Shown here in pieces: positions 6,456 through 14,201 of a stretch of 15,648 nucleotides of DNA. The stretch spans positions 1 to 15,648 of the forward strand of contig JAVBMO010000040.1 of assembly GCA_031552355.1 (NCBI GenBank), written 5' to 3'. This stretch comes from JAVBMO01 sp031552355. Its GTDB lineage: Bacteria > Bacteroidota > Bacteroidia > Bacteroidales > P3. A model generated the notes under the pieces. That model made no database searches and was not told the origin of the DNA. It worked only from the letters and a program-made list of their open reading frames with translations. Numbering within the stretch: position 1 is the first letter of the stretch; every line of letters begins with the position of its first letter. A program made the position numbers and the translations under genes.

Positions 6456-6521
6456 TAGTTTTTATACAACAGGAGAACCGAAAACTGTACAGAGTAGGTA
6501 AAATAAAAAACAAAAAATGTT

Positions 6522-6905
6522 ATGAAAAAAGGATTCGGATGGTTTTTCCTAATAATTGGAATTTTGAATATTCTTCGGGCAATAGCAATAGGTGTATTAC
6601 CTACAGGTGCAAATCCTATTTGGATTGCTCTTTTTGGTTTTGGATTATTTATTTTAGGTTCTTGGATGATAAGTGATGCCAGTAGTAAAGAAGAACCACA
6701 AGAAGAAGCCAATAAGCCAATGACTGTATCACAAAAGACGACAATATCAATTCCCAAAACAAGTGATTATTCAGGAGGTTACAATGGCGGACATAACAAC
6801 CACCAAAGCAATCAAATTAGTCAATTAAATCAAAATCAACAAAATAACACAGAAGACATTATTATTTCCTATAGCGAAGAATACAACGGAAATTTATATA
6901 ATTAA
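6522..6905 (+). CDS. Small membrane protein with a Gly/Asn/His-rich C-terminal tail
   Basis: I do not recognise this 127-residue protein as a named family. It has two hydrophobic helices (about 4-25 and 32-51) joined by a short loop, then a charged, polar stretch (SSKEEPQEEANKP), and a low-complexity tail from about residue 80: YSGGYNGGHNNHQ, an Asn/Gln-rich run, and the end EEYNGNLYN. This tail is clearly related to the tail of the next gene product, which ends EEYQNGNLYN. With both ends of the first hairpin inside or outside, the tail would lie on the same side as the N-terminus, most likely the cytoplasm. It is the first gene of a co-directional five-gene operon with vWA, PP2C and kinase genes, 17 bases before the DUF805 gene. 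A role as substrate, sensor or scaffold of that kinase system is inference from context. Confidence 0.75.
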   Translation: MKKGFGWFFLIIGILNILRAIAIGVLPTGANPIWIALFGFGLFILGSWMISDASSKEEPQEEANKPMTVSQKTTISIPKTSDYSGGYNGGHNNHQSNQISQLNQNQQNNTEDIIISYSEEYNGNLYN

Positions 6906-6922
6906 TTAAAAAACAAAATATT

Positions 6923-7438
6923 ATGTTTGAAAATCCATTTTCATTTGAAGGACGTATTCGCAGATTAGAGTATGGCCTTTCCAGTCTTTTAACAGCATTT
7001 GCAATAGGTATTATTTCAACCATTTGTGTTGCTGCTGCCGAATCTACAGATGGCGGTTCAATGGTTTTATTTATTTTTCTTTGCATACCTATCTACTGGT
7101 TTTCCTTTGCTCAAAATGCAAAAAGATGCCACGATTTAGGCAATAGTGGCTGGTGGCAATTAATCCCTTTTTATGGGTTCTTGCTACTATTTCAAGAAGG
7201 TCAAACAGGAGCGAACCGGTATGGCGAAGACCCCAAAAATAGAAAAACCATTGCTCAAAACACATCTTCCACACAAACCAACACATCCTATTCAACAACT
7301 ATGAGTACAGGCAGTGGATATGGTAATGGCAACTATTCAGGTGGGCACAATAACCATCAGAATAATGGTACGTTTGGAAATCACAACCAAAATAATCCCA
7401 CGAATGAAGAGTATCAAAATGGCAATTTGTACAATTAA
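6923..7438 (+). CDS. DUF805 membrane protein with a Gly/Asn/His-rich C-terminal tail
   Basis: The N-terminal 105 residues form a DUF805 domain: opening FSFEGRIRRLEYG, two to three hydrophobic segments (about 17-39, 46-63 and 76-90) and the hallmark stretch AKRCHDLGNSGWW followed by FQEGQTGANRYGEDPK. DUF805 is a widespread inner-membrane domain without a known biochemical function. After a Ser/Thr-rich linker (SSTQTNTSYSTTMSTGSG, about 114-131), which is a plausible phospho-acceptor region, comes the tail YSGGHNNHQNN ... NQNN ... EEYQNGNLYN, shared with the preceding gene product. It lies 14 bases upstream of the vWA gene in the same operon. The domain call is firm; a partnership with the downstream kinase/phosphatase pair is inferred. 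Confidence 0.85.
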   Translation: MFENPFSFEGRIRRLEYGLSSLLTAFAIGIISTICVAAAESTDGGSMVLFIFLCIPIYWFSFAQNAKRCHDLGNSGWWQLIPFYGFLLLFQEGQTGANRYGEDPKNRKTIAQNTSSTQTNTSYSTTMSTGSGYGNGNYSGGHNNHQNNGTFGNHNQNNPTNEEYQNGNLYN

Positions 7439-7452
7439 AACACAATAAAAAT

Positions 7453-8256
7453 ATGTTAGACATCAAAAATTTAACCATCAGCAGCACACATCCTTGTTTA
7501 ATCGTATATCTCTTAGACCAAAGCGGTTCCATGAAAGAACAGTTTGGTAATGGTTTACACAGCAAATCCGTAGAAGTGGCAAAAGCTATCAACGAATTAA
7601 TTTATGGCATTGGATTACGTTGCATTGGAAGCAATGGAGACTTAAAAAACCGTTTTGAATTGGCTGTGATAGGCTATGGAAATGACAAGGTAAAATCAGG
7701 ATGGGAAGGGCAATTAGCTAACAAATGGGTGGTATCTATCAAAAATGTATTTGATTATCCTTTGGGGCAAAATAATGGAATCCCTGTCTGGATAAGACCC
7801 GTTGATGATGGCTCAACTCCAATGACCAAAGCCTTTGAAAATGCAAAACGTTTGTGCAACGACTGGATTAATTGGGGAAACCACAGGGAATGTCATCCCC
7901 CTATTATTATAAACATTACAGATGGCGAAGCCACAGATGGAGGTTTTGGCGATAGGGATTTACAAAAAGAAGTGAACGAAATCAAAAACTTGGGAACCCT
8001 TTATGGCAATGTAAATATCCTTAATATTCATATTTCGGGAAGTAATGGAGAACGGGTTTTATTTCCAACAGAAGTTTCTAATTTAAATAACAGGTATGCT
8101 AAGCAGCTTTTTGAATTTTCCACACCTTTAACAGAAAATATGATATACCTTGCTCAAAAAGAGGGTTACAATATACAGACAGGAGCAAAAGGTTATATTT
8201 TCAATGGAAACGGAAACGACTTGATTAAATTCTTAAACATAGGCACACCTCAATAA
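7453..8256 (+). CDS. TerY/YegL-like von Willebrand factor A domain protein
   Basis: A 267-residue cytoplasmic vWA protein. The metal-binding MIDAS set is complete: DQSGS at 22-26 (D-x-S-x-S), T122 in DDGSTPMTKAF and D157 in INITDGEATDGG. There is no signal peptide or membrane segment. TerY-like vWA proteins occur next to a PP2C phosphatase and a protein kinase in the TerY-P triad, related in layout to E. coli YegL, YegK/PphC and YegI. The same order, vWA then PP2C then kinase, is seen here, and the stop codon is one base away from the phosphatase start codon, which implies translational coupling. The likely role is as a metal-dependent protein-binding partner or target of the kinase/phosphatase pair, as inferred from family and context. 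Confidence 0.9.
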   Translation: MLDIKNLTISSTHPCLIVYLLDQSGSMKEQFGNGLHSKSVEVAKAINELIYGIGLRCIGSNGDLKNRFELAVIGYGNDKVKSGWEGQLANKWVVSIKNVFDYPLGQNNGIPVWIRPVDDGSTPMTKAFENAKRLCNDWINWGNHRECHPPIIINITDGEATDGGFGDRDLQKEVNEIKNLGTLYGNVNILNIHISGSNGERVLFPTEVSNLNNRYAKQLFEFSTPLTENMIYLAQKEGYNIQTGAKGYIFNGNGNDLIKFLNIGTPQ

Positions 8257-8257
8257 A

Positions 8258-9421
8258 ATGGCTCTAAAAATCCTACAACTTCACAAAAGAGCTTCCTACG
8301 AGTTCAAGAATATCCAAGACAAATATTCCTACTCTTTGGAAAACGATTGCTATGCTATTGCAGATGGCACCACGCAAAGCCTGTATTCTGAAATATGGGC
8401 TCAAATGCTTACCACTGCATTTATTGAAAATCCTGTTTTTAAACCTCAAAAGTTAATTCCTGTTTTCAAAGGTTTGGCAGAGAATTTCAAACACAACGAT
8501 TTCAAATTCAGTGAAAATCCTGCAAAAGCAGCTTTGGAAAGAGAAAAACTCAAAAATGGGGCAACAGCAACGTTTTTAGCTATCAAAATTACAGGAAATA
8601 ATATCGAAGTAATTAGCTGTGGAGATTCCAATTTGTTTATTTTAAGAGATGGCAAAATCTACGAGGCTTTTCCTTTCAATAATATAAAAACCTTAGATGC
8701 CAATGGCTATTTCCTGAATACAGAAAAGCTTTTACAAGATACAGTCGATGAATCTTTCTTTCAGGCAAAAGTCATACCCATAGAACCCACAGACCAAATA
8801 TTTTTGGCTACAGATGCCCTAAGCAGGTTTTTGCTGAATAATCCTGATAAATTCCAAGAATTGGACAAGCAAAACCATTTTGATTCTTTTCATCAATTTT
8901 GCCTAAACTATTGGGAAAAGAAATTGCTACAGGAAGACGACATCACATTGCTTTCAGTATCTAATTTTGCCTCAAAAGAAACTCTTGAAATTTCACCCCC
9001 AACAGATTTTAGTTTCCCAAAAGAGGAAGAACCTGAATTTATTCCAACACCTTTAATTCCAAAAACAAATCCAGTAAAAGAAATAGACATGCAAACATTA
9101 AATTACATTTTAGACGAATTAAGCCGATTAAGAAGAAAGTCCGATTTTCAAACCAAATTGCTTATTATAGGACTCGTCCTTATGGTCAATATCCTTTTCA
9201 TTTCCCTGTTGTTTATCAAGCAATCCAAATTATCAGATGAAATCACAACTCTTAAACAGGAACAAATCATCATACAAAATCAGCTTAATGAACATCTCGT
9301 TAAAATGCACAACATTCATCTCAAAGATTCGATAACTCAACACGATTCGGAAGGAATAAATGAGAAAAATACAGCTGATAGCAATAATAGTGCAAATATG
9401 GATTCTAACACCCATAAATAA
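8258..9421 (+). CDS. PP2C-family serine/threonine phosphatase with C-terminal membrane anchor
   Basis: A 387-residue protein with an N-terminal PP2C domain of about 240 residues. Metal-binding and core motifs are present: D30 in the END motif and D36 in AIADGTT, GATAT at 101-105, CGDSN at 121-125, the LATDALS segment with D186, and EDDIT with D227/D228, so it should be an active Mn/Mg-dependent phosphatase. After a Pro/Glu-rich linker there is one transmembrane helix (about 301-320) and then a short coiled-coil, Asn/Asp-rich C-terminal part of some 65 residues that would be outside the cytoplasm. It is one base from the vWA gene and two bases from the kinase gene. It most likely reverses phosphorylation by the neighbouring kinase. 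Most PP2C proteins of such triads known to me lack a membrane anchor. Confidence 0.9.
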   Translation: MALKILQLHKRASYEFKNIQDKYSYSLENDCYAIADGTTQSLYSEIWAQMLTTAFIENPVFKPQKLIPVFKGLAENFKHNDFKFSENPAKAALEREKLKNGATATFLAIKITGNNIEVISCGDSNLFILRDGKIYEAFPFNNIKTLDANGYFLNTEKLLQDTVDESFFQAKVIPIEPTDQIFLATDALSRFLLNNPDKFQELDKQNHFDSFHQFCLNYWEKKLLQEDDITLLSVSNFASKETLEISPPTDFSFPKEEEPEFIPTPLIPKTNPVKEIDMQTLNYILDELSRLRRKSDFQTKLLIIGLVLMVNILFISLLFIKQSKLSDEITTLKQEQIIIQNQLNEHLVKMHNIHLKDSITQHDSEGINEKNTADSNNSANMDSNTHK

Positions 9422-9423
9422 TC

Positions 9424-11451
9424 ATGTTTCCAACAATAGCCGAATATAATACTGCCATTCAACAACAAGGCAGCAGTATTTTTAGAACCCTTTCGTCTCT
9501 GTCATTTATCCCTTCGAGAACAGTTCCTTTCAAAATTTACACTTTTGGGTCAGGTTCCTATGCTGTCGTTTTCAAAGCAAAAGACCTTTCCAAAGAATAT
9601 GCCATTAGGTGTTTTATCAGTGCCGAACAGGAAAATATAAATCGTTACAGAAGCATTTCCAATTATTTGAAACAATTGCCAGCCTCTTGGATTGCCCCAC
9701 TTGAATTGCTCGAAAATGAAATCAATATCAACGGACAATATTACCCTGTTGTTAAAATGGATTGGATAGATGGCTTGCTTTTAAATGAATTTGTAAAGCA
9801 AAATCTATACAACAACACCGTTTTAGCAGACCTACAACACGAATTTTTTCAAATAAGCCAAAGTCTTGAGAACAATAAAATAGGACATGGCGATATTCAA
9901 TGTGGAAATATCATTGTTACAAAAAATGCCACAGGTAAAATTACAGTAAAATTAGTGGATTATGATGGGATGTATATCCCTGAATTTTCGCACAAAACCA
10001 ATCTTGAAAGAGGACGTTCCGAATTTCAACATCCACAAAGAGCCTTATTACCTTACAATGAACAGATAGATAGGTTTTCTTTATGGGTTACTATCTGTGC
10101 ATTGGAAGCTCTCAAACATGACAAAACACTTTGGCTTGAAGTCATGCAAGGAGGATTCAACACTTTGGATAATATGTTGTTTACAGGCAATGATTTTATC
10201 AATATGAGTCAATCCCAATTGGTAAACCGATTGCAAGCACTGAATAAACCTGAACTAAACTTCTACCTAAACAAGCTAAAAACCTTTTGCAACACAGCAC
10301 CCAATTTAATAGAAGCACCAATATTATTTAATGATATTTCAATTGAGGGAAAGCCATCTGAACCCCCTGTAATAATTCCACTTGTTCATGAGCCCCAAAA
10401 GCCCGTTATAAACCCAAACGAAATTGTACAGACAGAGAAAATTACAGAAACGAAACCTTTATCAGAACCTATTTTACCCGAATTTTCTAAACTGCCCGAA
10501 ATAAAATATCCTCAGAAAGAAGTTACAGATTCCAAAATATATTTTACGTCTAATCCCTCTGGTGCAACAGTTTATGATAATAAGTATTTAGGAACCACAC
10601 CTTTTACTTTGGAATGCAACAAAGGAGCCAAAAGAAAATTCTTATTTTTGATTGGCACGACATCCAAAGAAGTAAAACACGAGATTACAAAATCTTATAC
10701 AGCTATTCATGTAGATTTTTATGAACCAATAGCTTTTCAAGAGCCAAAGAAACCACAGCAAAAGACGGAGAAACCAACAGAAATAGCAAACTGGAAAATT
10801 GTATTGAAGGTAGTAGCATTCTCCTGTGTAGGAGTAATAATTATAACGGGTGTGCTTTCATTTTATTTTGGTAATGGAAATAATAAACCTGCTGAACCAA
10901 CAGAAAATTACACTGCAACAGAACAATATATTGAAGAAGCACCTTCAACAGAAGAAACACCTAATGATGTAGATATTCCCTCTGACAAACCTGTAAAAGA
11001 AGCAATCCCAGCCTTTAGCTTCAGAGATGAATTTATTGACAATCAAATTTTTAAAACTCGAAGAGAAATTACCAATGAATTAGAAAGGAACAATATCCAA
11101 TATGAAACGGGGTTTAATGATAATAATGATTTTTATGTATCATTTAATCGTTTAGTTTGGTCATCAGAAAAGAACGGATATATTTTTATTGGTAAAGTAT
11201 GTTTCTTCATGTCAAGCAGGTTAGATGCAAAATGTTATACTTGGACTATGGGCTTTCCTTTAGCAGATGTATCAATAGTTGAAATATCCTATGATAAAGC
11301 TATTTCTGATAATGGTTTTTTAAATTGGCGAAATCATAATAGAACCATAGAATATGACATGCAAATGAATCATGATAAAGAGATTTGCTATATTTACTGT
11401 TATCCTGTAAGAGATGATGCAGCCGAAACCCCAGCAGCACCTGCAAAATAG
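9424..11451 (+). CDS. Atypical protein kinase with PEGA domain and transmembrane segment
   Basis: A 675-residue protein. The kinase domain (about 35-290) has a glycine-rich loop FGSGSYAVVF (41-50), HGD with catalytic D157, N162 in CGN, and D179 in the DFG-like DYDG. The usual beta-3 lysine is an arginine (R62 in YAIRCF), so ATP binding must be atypical or activity weak. A Pro/Glu-rich linker leads to a PEGA domain (about 369-432; SNPSGATVYDNKYLGTTPF), a transmembrane helix (459-482), an acidic Thr/Glu-rich linker and a C-terminal domain (about 530-665) I do not recognise. The kinase and PEGA domains should be cytoplasmic and the last domain outside, as for a receptor kinase. It starts two bases after the PP2C gene and ends the operon, converging on rsh. 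Kinase fold and context are firm; signal and substrate are unknown. Confidence 0.88.
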   Translation: MFPTIAEYNTAIQQQGSSIFRTLSSLSFIPSRTVPFKIYTFGSGSYAVVFKAKDLSKEYAIRCFISAEQENINRYRSISNYLKQLPASWIAPLELLENEININGQYYPVVKMDWIDGLLLNEFVKQNLYNNTVLADLQHEFFQISQSLENNKIGHGDIQCGNIIVTKNATGKITVKLVDYDGMYIPEFSHKTNLERGRSEFQHPQRALLPYNEQIDRFSLWVTICALEALKHDKTLWLEVMQGGFNTLDNMLFTGNDFINMSQSQLVNRLQALNKPELNFYLNKLKTFCNTAPNLIEAPILFNDISIEGKPSEPPVIIPLVHEPQKPVINPNEIVQTEKITETKPLSEPILPEFSKLPEIKYPQKEVTDSKIYFTSNPSGATVYDNKYLGTTPFTLECNKGAKRKFLFLIGTTSKEVKHEITKSYTAIHVDFYEPIAFQEPKKPQQKTEKPTEIANWKIVLKVVAFSCVGVIIITGVLSFYFGNGNNKPAEPTENYTATEQYIEEAPSTEETPNDVDIPSDKPVKEAIPAFSFRDEFIDNQIFKTRREITNELERNNIQYETGFNDNNDFYVSFNRLVWSSEKNGYIFIGKVCFFMSSRLDAKCYTWTMGFPLADVSIVEISYDKAISDNGFLNWRNHNRTIEYDMQMNHDKEICYIYCYPVRDDAAETPAAPAK

Positions 11452-11519
11452 TAATAAAATAGACTACATTCATTTTATTTGTTTTGCAGGCGATTTATAT
11501 TTGCAGTTCAATAGAATAA

Positions 11520-13760
11520 CTACAACCTCACCAACGATTCCAAACCATCCATTTTGCGCAAATTATTCATCAAAACATTCAGTTGTTCGGTATTGGAAAC
11601 ATAAATCATAAAAACGCCGGTAACCACCCCTTGGCTGGCTTCCATGGAAAGTCCGCGGATATTCAAATTCAAATCACTTGTAATAATTTTAATAACATCG
11701 CGCAAAAAACCTTGCCTGTCTAAGCCTGTAAGCTTAATCCCCGCAAGAAAACGCAAAGTTTCATTTTCGCGCCATTTTGCTTTCACTATCCGCTTTTTGT
11801 ACTTTGACATTTCCTCTATGGCAGTCTGGCATGTTGTACGGTGGATCATAATTCCATCGTCGGTAACCAAACCCACCACATCATCGCCGGGAATGGGATT
11901 GCAACAATGCGCTGTGCGATATTTTAACTTCTCATCGTTTTCGTCCCAAAACATACTGTCCATATCGTTGGTTACCTGGTCGGCCAACTGATCCCTCAAA
12001 GTAACCTCTTTCTTTTTACCAATACCTAACGATGGTACCAAACCTTTGAACAAAACCAGCCATGGCGAGCCTTTGTCCTCTTTCTTAAAACATTGTGCTA
12101 TTTTTTCAATACCAAGGGATGAACTGGCTATGGCATAATACAAATCCGTATCACTGTTTATATCCACAAAGGTTTTCAAGCGAAGAATATTCGAGTTGGA
12201 AGATTCCACTCCCAAATGCCTGAAATATCCCAAAAGCTTTTCACGTCCTTCTTCCCTATAGGCTTTTCGTTTTTCACGTAAAAAATTCGTAACCTGCGAT
12301 TTGGCAAAAATCGTTTTGATATAGTTCAGCCAATCCTCTGTAGGTTCCGTTTTTTTGGAAGTCAAAACATGCACTTGGTCGCCATTTTTCAAAATGTAAG
12401 TACTCGACACCACTTCGTAATTTACTTTCGCACCCATGCAATGCAATCCCAATTCGGAATGTATGGCAAAAGCAAAATCTATTACCGAAGCGCCTTTCGG
12501 CAAAGAAACCATTTTCCCTTTGGGCGTAAAAACAGTAATTTCGTCTGAATAAAGGTTTAATTTGAAGTCATCGACAAATTGAATGGCATTTTTGGACGCA
12601 TGTTCCAAAATTTCACGGATTTGCTCAATCCAGTTGTCATAACTCGCTATTTCTGCTGTATTTATATTTTTTTCTTTGTAACGATAATGAGCGGCCAAAC
12701 CTCGCTCCGCAATTTCGTCCATGCGGTTGCTTCTAATTTGAACTTCCACCCATTTTCCTTTCCGCCCCATGACTGTTGTATGGATGGCTTCGTAGCCATT
12801 TGCCTTCGGCGTTGAAAGCCAATCGCGAAGACGTTCGGGATTCGGCCGGTAAAGCGCCGTTACCAACGAATATACCTTAAAACAATCTTCTTTTTCTGTT
12901 TCAAAAGGGACATCCAAAACTACACGAATGGCAAAAACATCGTAAACTTCCTCAAAATCAATCCCTTTTTTCTTCATTTTTTCCCAAATGGAAGGAATTG
13001 ACTTTATACGTCCCGAAATATGAAATTTATATCCTTTCTTTTCCAGTTCTGCCTTTATGGGCGAAATAAAATCCTGAATATACGCCTCCCGATCTATTTG
13101 AGTATCTTCCAACTTGGCTTTTATTTCCTTGTATTCCGTCGGATTTGTATATTTCATCGAAAGCTCCTCTAACTCGCTTTTCACAAAATACAGACCCAAA
13201 CGATGAGCCAAAGGCGCATATAAAAAAGCCGTTTCCGAAGAAATGGCCAACTGCTTATCCCTCGGCATTGAATCAAGTGTTCGCATATTGTGCAAACGGT
13301 CGCACAATTTCAACAAAATCACCCGGACATCGTCTGCCATAGCCATCACAAGTTTTTTGTAATTTTCGGCCTGCATGGATTCTATCGGTGCACTTTCTAA
13401 AATTTCATCTATTTTTGTAAGCCCGTCAACAATCAGGGCCACGCTGTCGCCAAAAATTGTACGAATGTCGGAAATTGTATATTCCGTATCCTCAACCACA
13501 TCGTGAAGCAACGCACATACCACCGCAATGGGCCCCATTCCCACCTCCTGCGCAGCAATACGAGCCACTTCCAAAGGATGAAAAATATAAGGTTCGCCCG
13601 ATTTACGGCGCATGCCCGAATGAGCCTTTGCCGAAATAACAAATGCCCTTCGAATCATTTGCTTTTCTTCGCGACTAATCTCATCTCTAAAAATACCTAC
13701 CAACTGTTTATAACGTTTCAAAACTTCACGTTTCTCTACTTCTTCGTCAACTACGTACAT
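11520..13760 (-). CDS. Bifunctional (p)ppGpp synthetase/hydrolase, RelA/SpoT family
   Basis: This enzyme makes and degrades the stringent-response alarmone (p)ppGpp. At 746 residues it is full length. The hydrolase HD domain has its metal ligands H47-H61-H86-D87 (AHSG, HPLEV, LLHDVVEDT) and D154 in KLCDRLHNMR. The synthetase domain (about 245-360) shows RIKSIPSIWEKMKKKG, YDVFAIRVV, ANGYEAIHTTV, and the VEVQIRS stretch. A TGS domain (about 396-455; DEITVFTPKGKMVSLPKGAS), a helical region, a CC/zinc-finger domain with HCCNPIPGDD near 638-647, and a C-terminal ACT domain (about 675-746) follow. Both catalytic halves look intact, so it should be bifunctional (Rel/SpoT-like). Its stop codon is 68 bases from that of the convergent kinase gene. 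I give no symbol because rel, relA and spoT are all used for single RSH enzymes. Confidence 0.95.
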   Translation of the reverse strand: MYVVDEEVEKREVLKRYKQLVGIFRDEISREEKQMIRRAFVISAKAHSGMRRKSGEPYIFHPLEVARIAAQEVGMGPIAVVCALLHDVVEDTEYTISDIRTIFGDSVALIVDGLTKIDEILESAPIESMQAENYKKLVMAMADDVRVILLKLCDRLHNMRTLDSMPRDKQLAISSETAFLYAPLAHRLGLYFVKSELEELSMKYTNPTEYKEIKAKLEDTQIDREAYIQDFISPIKAELEKKGYKFHISGRIKSIPSIWEKMKKKGIDFEEVYDVFAIRVVLDVPFETEKEDCFKVYSLVTALYRPNPERLRDWLSTPKANGYEAIHTTVMGRKGKWVEVQIRSNRMDEIAERGLAAHYRYKEKNINTAEIASYDNWIEQIREILEHASKNAIQFVDDFKLNLYSDEITVFTPKGKMVSLPKGASVIDFAFAIHSELGLHCMGAKVNYEVVSSTYILKNGDQVHVLTSKKTEPTEDWLNYIKTIFAKSQVTNFLREKRKAYREEGREKLLGYFRHLGVESSNSNILRLKTFVDINSDTDLYYAIASSSLGIEKIAQCFKKEDKGSPWLVLFKGLVPSLGIGKKKEVTLRDQLADQVTNDMDSMFWDENDEKLKYRTAHCCNPIPGDDVVGLVTDDGIMIHRTTCQTAIEEMSKYKKRIVKAKWRENETLRFLAGIKLTGLDRQGFLRDVIKIITSDLNLNIRGLSMEASQGVVTGVFMIYVSNTEQLNVLMNNLRKMDGLESLVRL

Positions 13761-13796
13761 AATTTTAAATGTATTGGGTGTTCAAATTATCTGATG

Positions 13797-13804
13797 CAAA
13801 GGTA
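13797..13804 (-). promoter_or_regulatory. Putative -7 promoter box for rsh
   Basis: The minus strand reads TACCTTTG, a full TAnnTTTG match, 37-44 bases before the start codon of the (p)ppGpp synthetase/hydrolase gene. A TTTTTG lies too close upstream (about 12 bases) to be a standard -33 box. Confidence 0.45.
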
Positions 13805-13893
13805 AGTGTAAAATTACAAAAATTATTCTTCTTAATACTTAATCTTAACACTGTTTTTACAGATAGTTTTAAAACTCTTTGCAGGTTAAAATT

Positions 13894-14028
13894 TTACATT
13901 TTTTCTTTGATAAACTCACTTACTGTCAACCTATGTACACCCAACAAGCGGCCAATAGCGCTTTTGGAAATTTTCTTATCCAACAAAGCTTTGATTTCGT
14001 CTTCTTTACCGGTGAGTTTTACGTAAAT
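13894..14028 (-). pseudogene. Remnant of a serine recombinase (resolvase/invertase) C-terminal helix-turn-helix
   Basis: The minus strand encodes, up to a TAA at 13894-13896, about 44 codons reading VKLTGKEDEIKALLDKKI then SKSAIGRLLGVHRLTVSEFI and KEKM. This is the DNA-binding helix-turn-helix that ends serine recombinases of the resolvase/invertase type (pattern: G..D.I..LL..K.S...IGR.LGV.R.TV..FI). An in-frame TGA at 14029-14031 and no methionine start upstream show that the catalytic domain is missing. With the catalytic N-terminal half absent, the piece is a fossil of an integrated or inverted element. A free-standing HTH gene is unlikely because there is no start codon. Confidence 0.65.
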
Positions 14029-14109
14029 TCAATTAGTAGTTGAATCTACCATCGTGATAAAATATAATTTCAATTTTTAAATCCAAATTTTTGGTTTAAG
14101 ACTATTCAA

Positions 14110-14168
14110 TTGACGATATTTAGGTAAATATCGTCAATATACTGACTGTTTTTACATAAAATTCGTCA
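14110..14168. repeat. Palindrome and iteron-like repeats flanking the AAA_14 ATPase gene (3' side)
   Basis: TTGACGATATTTA (14110-14122) and TAAATATCGTCAA (14125-14137) form a perfect 13-bp inverted repeat with only two bases between. The right arm continues as a 22-bp stretch (14125-14146, ending in ACTGAC) that recurs with one mismatch at 15392-15413 on the other side of the ATPase gene. A further unit, TTTACATAAAATTCGTCA (14151-14168), matches 16 of 18 bases of TTTACATAAATATCGTCA at 15386-15403. The core word is TCGTCA/TGACGA. Confidence 0.75.
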
Positions 14169-14201
14169 AAATATTAACGGCTTTCAATCAGTAAAATAAG
14201 A

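Noticed and set aside
6449..6757. Small open frames on either strand at the start of the kinase operon
   Set aside because: They overlap the 127-residue membrane protein, which has a better start, clear membrane segments and a tail shared with its neighbour.
11452..11519. Bidirectional terminator between the kinase gene and rsh
   Set aside because: I looked for a hairpin in this 68-bp convergent gap and found no convincing stem.
13503..14026. Plus-strand open frames across the rsh start region
   Set aside because: They are antisense shadows of rsh and of the recombinase remnant, with no domain, start context or protein-like composition.
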